From NCBI RefSeq assembly GCF_001704415.2, contig NC_030823.1, positions 68,462,458-68,526,457 on the forward strand: 64,000 nt of DNA. Direction: 5' to 3'. This document shows positions 57,967 through 64,000 of the stretch, in pieces. The stretch's first letter is position 1; every line of letters starts with the position of its first letter. A program made the position numbers and the translations under genes. The notes beneath the pieces were generated by a model. The model was not told where the DNA came from, made no database searches, and was given only the letters and a program-made list of their open reading frames with translations. The stretch is from Capra hircus (lineage: Eukaryota; Chordata; Mammalia; Artiodactyla; Bovidae).

Positions 57967-58439
57967 ACAGTTCCTTTGCTTTACTACCATGGATACTATG
58001 TTATTACTATTATTACAACTTATTTTCTCAGAAGCTTCCTTGAATTTTTTTTTCTTGAAACTCCAGCTAAATTAACTTATTTGCATGTATACTTTGGAGT
58101 TGCCTTGGAAGGTCACCCTGTACACTATGTATCTCTTTCCTAGTGATGGTGATGGAGGTTGAGAGAGGTCCTCTTGTCTTGGTAAGATTACACCATAATA
58201 TCACATGGCATCAAAACAGGACATGTACTAGTGGTCTTAATTATTTCTTTAGCAAAAAGACTCAGAGACATAAGTAGGTGCAACTACAAACTGAAAATAA
58301 TGGCCTTATAATGGTTCTTAGCCATTTCAGGTGAAATCTTTCTGAGGGTCACCTTCTCTCTGAACCCATCTCCCAAGTCTCTGCCCCTCTAAGGAGTTCT
58401 GCGAGATTCTTCTTCTTCTTCTTCTTTTTTCTTAATAAA
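57967..58439. other. Unique DNA with a (TTC)n tract
   Basis: (TTC)n at about 58408-58427. No gene or repeat is otherwise recognised. Confidence 0.4.
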
Positions 58440-58818
58440 GCGCCTGTTAATTAATTTTTTGGCCGTGCTGGACGGCTTGTGCGTGTGTGCATGCATGCTA
58501 AGTCGCTTTAGTTGTGTCCAGCTCTTTGCAGCTCCATGGACTGCAGCCTTCCAGCCTCCTCTGTCCATGGGGATTCTCCAAACAAGAATATTGGAGTGGA
58601 TTACCATGCCCTCCTCCAGGAGATCTTCCAGACTCAGGGATCAAACCCACATCTCTTATGTTTCCTGCATTGGCAGGCTGGTTCTTTACCACTAGCACCA
58701 CCTGGGAAGCCCCGTGTGACTTGCAGGATCTGATTAATAGTTCCCTGACCAGGAATCAAACTCATGCCTCCTGCATTGGAAGCTCACAGTCTTAACCACT
58801 GGACCACCAGGCAAGTCC
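58440..58818 (-). mobile_element. CHR-type SINE, split by Bov-tA
   Basis: Left piece 'ttttttggccgtgctggacg' (58456-58475), right piece 58716-58818 ('gttccctgaccaggaatcaa' to 'ccaccaggcaagtccc'). The two join to a normal antisense CHR if the inner SINE is removed. Confidence 0.88.
58493..58715 (-). mobile_element. Bov-tA SINE nested in CHR
   Basis: 'catgctaagtcgctttagtt' to 'accacctgggaagccccgtg', antisense. Short GTG-rich text near both borders may be the target-site duplication. Confidence 0.94.
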
Positions 58819-59448
58819 CTCTAACAGTTTATTCTTTATCACTGTGCTGGACAGCTGAGAACATGAATTTATTTGAGCCACTTCCTGCTTTCTAGCTGTA
58901 ATCAAGCTGCAAGATACACGTTAAAATTCCAATCAAGAACCTTTGAAACTTTAAAAAAAAATCCCTTAAGCCAATTTTTTCAACGTCAAGAAAAATTTGT
59001 GATGAGCCTCCAGGCTATCTTCTGTTGAACACTTCAATTCTACTGATAGATGGAGTTACTAGATCTTAAACACTCCCCGACTTCTCTTAATTGACTGGAT
59101 TTGGCTCAGTGCCTAGAATCAGCTCCTTGGTAGCCTCCGACCATGTAGATTGTTCAATATAGTGGAAAGAAGGTGGTAATTTCATGTGACTTTGAGAAAT
59201 GCATTTCCCTCCTTAATGCCTGCTTTGCTCCAGCCTGAGCAACATGCTAGGAAATAAGATCCCCCGTGAATCTTGTTTGAACTGTTGAACATCAAACTCT
59301 CAACTCTCCTTTTACTAAAAATTAAGTTCATGCTTCTTCCTGCAGGATGGTGCTTTCAATCATTTGCATTTCTTGGCTTTTACAGATGTGTTAACGTTTA
59401 GATGCAAGGATTGAGAGAAGAGATGTGGGCGTGAGTCATGTTACTGTT
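58819..59448. other. Unique DNA, nothing recognised
   Basis: No gene or repeat is supported. Confidence 0.35.
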
Positions 59449-59515
59449 TTTCAGTCACTAAGTCATGTCTGACTCTTTGTGACCTCACGGACTGTAGTAC
59501 TCCAGTCTCCTCTGT
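59449..59515 (-). mobile_element. Bov-tA SINE fragment
   Basis: 'tttcagtcactaagtcatgt' and 'ctgactctttgtgacctcac': only the antisense tail third of the element is left. Confidence 0.85.
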
Positions 59516-59525
59516 GTTGGACAAA

Positions 59526-59614
59526 CTGAAAGATACAAAAGAGAGACGGGAACAGAAAAGCAGGGAGAACAAGAGAGAAGGAGAGGGAAAGAGACAGAGA
59601 TAGAGACAGACAGA
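59526..59614. repeat. GA-rich low-complexity tract
   Basis: About 90 bases, mostly A and G with GAGA/CAGA units. It gives serine/leucine repeats as a false frame on the - strand. Confidence 0.9.
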
Positions 59615-59667
59615 ACTGAACTGAGGTTGGCAGACCTACCTCCCAACTCTTCATATAAGAAATCCAC

Positions 59668-59800
59668 CTGGATCTGAACTTAGCCCTGAGGGAGGGGATA
59701 TGTGTGTAGTTGTGGCTGATTCATGTTGCTGTATGGCAGAAGCCAACACAACATTGTAAAAAAATTTTTTTAAATTAAATAAATGAAATTTTAAAATAAA
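59668..59800 (+). mobile_element. L1 3' terminus, artiodactyl type
   Basis: 'gttgtggctgattcatgttg', 'ctgtatggcagaagccaaca' and 'acaacattgtaaaaaaattt' are the last part of a ruminant L1 3' UTR. Confidence 0.9.
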
Positions 59801-61392
59801 CTTAGCTCTTTTCCATTTCTCACCAAAGGCTTTGGTACAACCACCATGGTTATTTCCCAGATTAGCTCTGTAACTCTCTGACCAAGGGTATTTGGTTGCA
59901 GATAATAGCTTTAGCAAATCTGGGATCTCAGTATGAAAATACTGTGGGCTTTCTCTGAAACTATCCTTCTCCAGACAGTCTGGATAGAAGTTCCAGCCAC
60001 TTAGTCTTCCCTGCTTATTTTGACCTTAAATACTATTGACATTTACTTGGGGTGCCTCCGTAATTCCAGGTCAATATTTTATGTTCCTGAATTGTACTCT
60101 TGACAGGGAATATCTATTTTTCAATCAAATATGTATTGAATATGCTAGGTACCCAGAAACAGAAGGAGGAGAGAGGACGGGCTCAAGAGGAAGGGAGAGC
60201 TAGTCCTGCCTTTGGGCTCCCGTGGGAGTGGGGCAAACGTGGGCTTCCCCAGCCATCAGCACGACCAGAGCTCATCACTGGTAGGTGGTCCTCTTCTAAC
60301 TCCAGGTTGCCAGGAAGTCCTGTGTCCTTGCTACCCTGCTTCTACTCTGTTGCCACGTTGCTCATGAGCTGCTACAGGAGGTGATATCTCTGCACCCTCC
60401 CTAGGCTCAAAGATGCTCTTCAGTATTTGGCTTCTCACATTATGTGTCTTGTGAGAAGACACATCGATTTGCTTTTCTTTTTTGCCACCGATCACTATAT
60501 GTGTCAGGCTTTATCTCCCCAAATCTGACAAGATGAGACTTAGGGGGAGTCTTATCCCCACACTCCCCCTTCTCAGTCCCAGCAGCTTTTCCTCCACATG
60601 GCTCCCCCACTTCTCCGGCCCTGCAGGAGCAGCTCCCTCACCAGCTCAGAGATAGAAGCCACTGCTCTCCCCAGCTCTCAGGGGGATGGCCCACTGCGGC
60701 AGCTCGTGATGTGCACTAAGCAGAGGGCAGGGCTGGGCCCTGGAGGGATATTCACAAGCTCCTCTGTGAAGTAAGACACACTGTACATCAGCCTCAGCGT
60801 GACCTGGGTTGGGCCGACCCCACGGAGGACACTTGGTCAGAGCTTGCTTTACAAAGATGCTGATCGCCTGCGGGTTTATCATTTATCTGCCATTGTGGTG
60901 CTACCTGGAAATTCTACAGGCCAGACCCACCCCTGACATGTGCACGCTGAGGTCTACAGTGACTCTCTTTGGGGAAACGCCACTCTTGACCTCTCTCAAT
61001 CTCACTGAGAACTGGTTCCCAATTTTTGATTCACCGAAGAGCTCACACCACTGAGTACTTCCACCTGCAGAGAAGAACATGGAAAAAAACAATAAACATG
61101 ATAAACAGGGACTGAAACCTTTCTTTCTAAATTCTAATGTTTGGGTCATTCAAGTCCCCATAGTGCTGCTGAGTATCTCTGCGGTACCTGCAAGCATGGC
61201 CTGTACTGGAAAGATGTATGGATATGTGCATCTTGCCGAATCACATAGCAGTCTTAGGTCACTGACAGCCAATACTTGGCACGGGGATTGCCACTTTCCA
61301 TTTCTAAACCAGTGGCAGGTCTGTGCAATGGCTCACCCCTTCTTTGCTAACAAATCTAGATTCAATCTTAGAATCTGTTTTAACATAGCCTT
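59801..61392. other. 1.6 kb without recognised insertions
   Basis: The second-longest clean stretch. Around 60115-60150 'tcaaatatgtattgaatatg' may be an old L2/MIR-type scrap. Frames of 94-109 codons exist on both strands without family resemblance. Confidence 0.38.
60431..60464. other. Overlapping alternative hairpins
   Basis: Two perfect stems share arms: 'cttctcac' (60431-60438) with 'gtgagaag' (60451-60458), and 'atgtgtctt' (60442-60450) with 'aagacacat' (60456-60464). They cannot form together. No transcript is known. Confidence 0.8.
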
Positions 61393-61715
61393 TCAGAGGC
61401 TTCCCTGATAGCTCAGTTGGTAAAGAATCTACCTGCAATGCAGGAGACCCCGGTTCAATTCATGGGTAGGGAAGATCCCCTAGAGAAGGGATAGGCTACC
61501 CACTCCAGTATTCTCGGGCTTCCCTTGTAGCTCAGCTGGTAAAGAATCCGCCCACAATGTGGGAGACCTGGGTTTGACCCCTGGGTTAGGAAGATCCCCT
61601 GGAAAAGGGAAAGGCTACCCACTCCAGTATTCTGGCCTGGAGAATTCCGTGGACTGCAAAGAGTCCACGGGTCGCAAAGAGTCAGACACAATGGAGCGGC
61701 TTTCACTTTCACTTT
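61393..61715 (+). mobile_element. Dimeric Bov-tA SINE
   Basis: First head 61395-61514, then a second full unit from 'gggcttcccttgtagctcag'. The unit has a small internal duplication of 'gtcca..g.g..gcaaagagtc' near 61650-61690. A short 'tttcag' repeat is seen on both sides. Confidence 0.94.
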
Positions 61716-61792
61716 TCAGGTTATCGTTGTCGATCGAAGTTGGTATCCAAAATAAAATGCATTTGCCTTATTTATTTCAGACCAGTGGTTTT

Positions 61793-62365
61793 CAAACTGC
61801 AAGTTACAACTCACTGATGAGTTTATTCATTTTAGCAGGCAATAACAAGCATGAGGGAGGGAGGGAGAGAATGACTGACTGGGGAGGGTGGGAGGAAAAG
61901 AAATGTAAAGTAACAGACAGCATTAAATAGAAAACATCAAAGTCTATCACATAGGATAAGTGTAAATATTTGGGTTGGCTAGTCTCTGTTTGCCAACCCT
62001 CTCCCCACTCCCACTCCAAGTTTATTCATCATCCTGCTAGGGGTCTAGGGTCTCATCCTCCCTGGACTCTATCACCATAGCTCCCTTGCCTCTGGTTTCT
62101 GGTTGGCCTTGGCCAGACAGGAGCACCCCCAAGTGATCCTAGAGGGCAGTGCCTGCATCCTTCCACAACTGCAACCAGGTCATGTGGTCCCCTTGCCATA
62201 CCCCAGAGCTTACTGGACATCAGTATCACTTACTTCATTCTTTTTTTATGTCTTTATGTCTAGGAGATGTTAAAAAAATTATATTTTAATAAAAATTTAC
62301 TATCATTTCTAGAGACATTTGCTTCAGCATCAGATATGTGTATGTGTGTGCATATACCTACTTCT

Positions 62366-62402
<37 letters not shown>

Positions 62403-62481
62403 GTGTACCAGGACACAGGCAGCCTTTATTCCTTATTGTGTTATTGTCGGTCATGGTCCAAAAAAAGTTTGAAAGTCACTA
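61793..62481 (+). mobile_element. hAT-type DNA transposon remnant with terminal inverted repeats
   Basis: The left end 'cagtggttttcaaact' (61793-61808) pairs with the right end 'agtttgaaagtcacta' (62466-62481): 13 of 16 bases complementary. Inner text 'aactcactgatgagttt' and a (CA)n fit an old hAT family. The middle (about 62010-62270) looks foreign and may be a later insertion. No transposase frame. The flanking 8 bases match poorly. Confidence 0.6.
62371..62400. repeat. (CA)15 microsatellite
   Basis: Fifteen uninterrupted CA units inside the hAT-like element. Confidence 0.98.
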
Positions 62482-62489
62482 CCCTAGCT

Positions 62490-62722
62490 CGCTTCCCTGG
62501 TGGCTTAGTGGTAGAGAATCCTTCTGCCAATGCAGGAGACACAGGAGATGTGCGTTTGATCCCTGGGTCGGTAAGGTCCCCTGGAGAAGGAAATGGCAAC
62601 CCGTTCCAGTATTCTTGCCCGGAAAATCGCATGGATGGAGGAGCCATGTAGGAGCGAGGGCTACAGTCCATGGGGTCACAGAAGAGTCAGTCACGACTTA
62701 GCAACTCAACAATAACAACAAG
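62490..62722 (+). mobile_element. Bov-tA SINE
   Basis: 'gcttccctggtggcttagtg' head with an 'acacaggag' insertion, standard body, then a 12-base interruption near 62648, tail 'gacttagcaactcaacaata'. Confidence 0.94.
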
Positions 62723-63059
62723 CCTAGATGGCAGGCTAAAGACTTATTTTTGGTTTTCCCGCCACTTAGTGCTTTGAGAGTACATTAATCAGTAGTCATT
62801 TCTGAGCTCGTTGGACTTGGCTCCTGCAGTTCACCCTTGTTGATTCCCAGTTGGGTTCCCCTTTCTTCTTCTTATCATTTCTCATCACCTGTTCATTCAA
62901 CAACATCAGACACCAGCCATGCCTTAAACCTCTGTTAACCCTTGAGCTCTACAAAGGCTCCTGCCCCTCTGACCTTGTTCTCCTCTACCTGTCAGGGAAC
63001 AATTTGAGGGCGCGGCTTCCTCCAGCTTTTCCTTCTTCTCTCCACTGTCATGCTGGTTG
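62723..63059. other. Unique DNA, nothing recognised
   Basis: No gene or repeat is supported. Confidence 0.35.
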
Positions 63060-63208
63060 AAGTGTGGTCCAGGCACCAGCAGATCAGCATCACCTGCATA
63101 TTATTAAAGTGGAATCTGAGGCCAGCCCAGAACTACAGGGCATTTTAACATGTTCTCCAGGTGATTTATAAATAAATGTAAGTCAGAGAAGCACTTCTCC
63201 AAAGCCCA
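63060..63208 (+). mobile_element. MER5A-like hAT-Charlie element
   Basis: 'aagtgtggtccaggcaccag', 'cagatcagcatcacctgcat' and 'gcattttaacatgttctcca' followed by 'ggtgattt' are clear MER5A landmarks in sense. Confidence 0.85.
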
Positions 63209-63564
63209 GCCTGTTCTGGATGAGGACTAGGTGCTCAAGAAATGGAGGTTGGTGACTGAGGAGCTCTTGAGCCTGGAGAAGGTGGTACCCAGCTGATGGT
63301 GTGTGTGGAGGATGGGACCCCAGGAGCCCTGCTTTCCTGAAGCCTTGGTGACCAACAGGCTATCTGGGCCTTACTCTTTCCTGTCAGGAAATAGAGGATA
63401 TAATCACTGCTCCCAGTGATGTCTTTCTCATTCAGTCAGCCTATTATGGCAAAGTCCTTATGGGGGGAACCACCAGGCTTCCCAAAGAGTGAGTGAAAAG
63501 AGCATCATGTAACTAACTGGAAGGGAGTTAGACCAGGATGGGAGAGGCTGAAGTGACTCATCCA
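63209..63564. other. Unique DNA, nothing recognised
   Basis: No gene or repeat is supported. Confidence 0.35.
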
Positions 63565-63640
63565 TGGGGCTCAGTTTCCTCATCTGTAAAAGAAGGATAG
63601 TAATTTTTCTCCTGCCCACTTGTTGTAGACGTCCAATAAA
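63565..63640 (+). mobile_element. MIR fragment
   Basis: 'ggggctcagtttcctcatct' and 'gtaaaagaaggatagtaatt' are the MIR core in sense. Confidence 0.8.
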
Positions 63641-63957
63641 GTCCTAGGTGTGAAGAGGCAGGCAGGCACCAGCCTCATTATCTGAGCAACCTCCGCTTCT
63701 GGTTTGTGTGGAGCCAGAGCATTCTACCATTTTACCATGAGTACCTGTAGGAACAAAAGGTCTCAGAAGGCCTTTGCAACATTTTAAAGTTTATCTCAAA
63801 TAGAGAACCAGATAATTAAGCTCATTAGCAGGAAATAATTTGCTCAGCTTGTCGAAGGTCATGGCTCCAGTCTGCGTGTGCAGCACAGAAAGCAACGGAG
63901 AAAAAGATGAAGCTGGAACGAGCCGGACGATCCCTGACCTGTCTTCTGTTTCCATAG
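63641..63957 (+). other. Unique DNA ending in a splice-acceptor-like sequence
   Basis: No repeat. The last 30 bases hold a good branch-point match ('ccctgac', A at 63937), a pyrimidine-rich stretch ('ctgtcttctgtttccat') and AG at 63956-63957, 20 bases downstream of that A. Confidence 0.4.
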
Positions 63958-64000
63958 TCACTGCGGAGCCTGCAACGCTGGGAAGAACGGCAGTGGGAGC
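63958..64000 (+). other. Possible start of an exon, cut by the window edge
   Basis: Directly after the acceptor-like AG, the 43 remaining bases are open in all three frames and GC-richer than the upstream DNA. The three readings begin 'SLRSLQRWEE', 'HCGACNAGKN' and 'TAEPATLGRT'; I recognise none. This could be a coding or non-coding exon, or chance. No donor, start codon or second exon can be seen. Confidence 0.25.

Noticed and set aside
1941..62722. Regularly recurring roughly 210-base repeats as an array such as CRISPR or satellite
   Set aside because: Copies are dispersed, in both orientations, with their own target-site duplications and unrelated spacers of 0.1-5 kb: ordinary SINEs.
1..64000. 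A previously undescribed multi-gene system
   Set aside because: No coding genes other than dead LINE pieces are visible, so there is nothing here from which such a system could be built.

Overview
This window is nuclear DNA from a pecoran ruminant (cattle, sheep, goat or a close relative). The diagnosis rests on its repeats. There are about 27 copies of the tRNA-derived Bov-tA/BOV-A2 SINE group, six CHR-type SINEs, five pieces of the BovB (RTE) LINE and L1 3' ends of artiodactyl type, all over a background of old mammalian repeats (L2, MIR, MER5A, Tigger, MaLR LTR). I cannot tell the species within Pecora. Family names come from remembered consensus sequences, not from a database search, and most repeat borders are good to about 5-20 bases.

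I find no ordinary protein-coding gene, rRNA, functional tRNA, CRISPR array or virus. The only recognisable coding sequence is dead BovB reverse transcriptase: an N-terminal/palm piece at 24897-25529 (+) that stops before the YxDD catalytic motif, and a C-terminal piece at 54343-54900 (-) broken by two nonsense codons. The most gene-like signal is at the right edge. A branch point, a pyrimidine tract and an AG end at 63957, so an exon could start at 63958, but only 43 bases of it are inside the window. The window is best read as intergenic or intronic sequence.

Layout. 1-16000: repeat-poor DNA with scattered SINEs, a young 25-bp minisatellite (6671-6770), and two AT-rich, repeat-free blocks that could be conserved regulatory DNA (8985-9480, 13750-14160). 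15240-16740: an antisense L2 holding a Bov-tA that itself holds a BovB 3' end. 16741-18910: 2.2 kb with no recognised insertion. 20250-33440: L1 fragments, the inverted BovB copy (24865-25528) and a BOV-A2 inside an antisense L1. 33480-34770: a long L2. 34771-37640: repeat-poor. 37640-43460: L1, CHR and Bov-tA insertions. 43460-50090: SINEs, BovB and MIR. 51354-51533: a 45-bp tandem array with four copies of a CCAAT box plus E-box. 52284-59800: the densest part, with the second large BovB, a MaLR LTR split by two SINEs and a Bov-tA nested in a CHR. 59801-61392: 1.6 kb of repeat-free DNA. 61393-63640: dimeric Bov-tA, a hAT-type element, MER5A and MIR, then unique DNA to the possible exon.

The layers give a relative age order: L2, MIR, MER5A, Tigger and MaLR first, then L1, CHR and BovB, then Bov-tA. 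I saw no new gene system. The observations most worth checking are the CCAAT-box array, the possible exon, the unique blocks and the inverted BovB copy.
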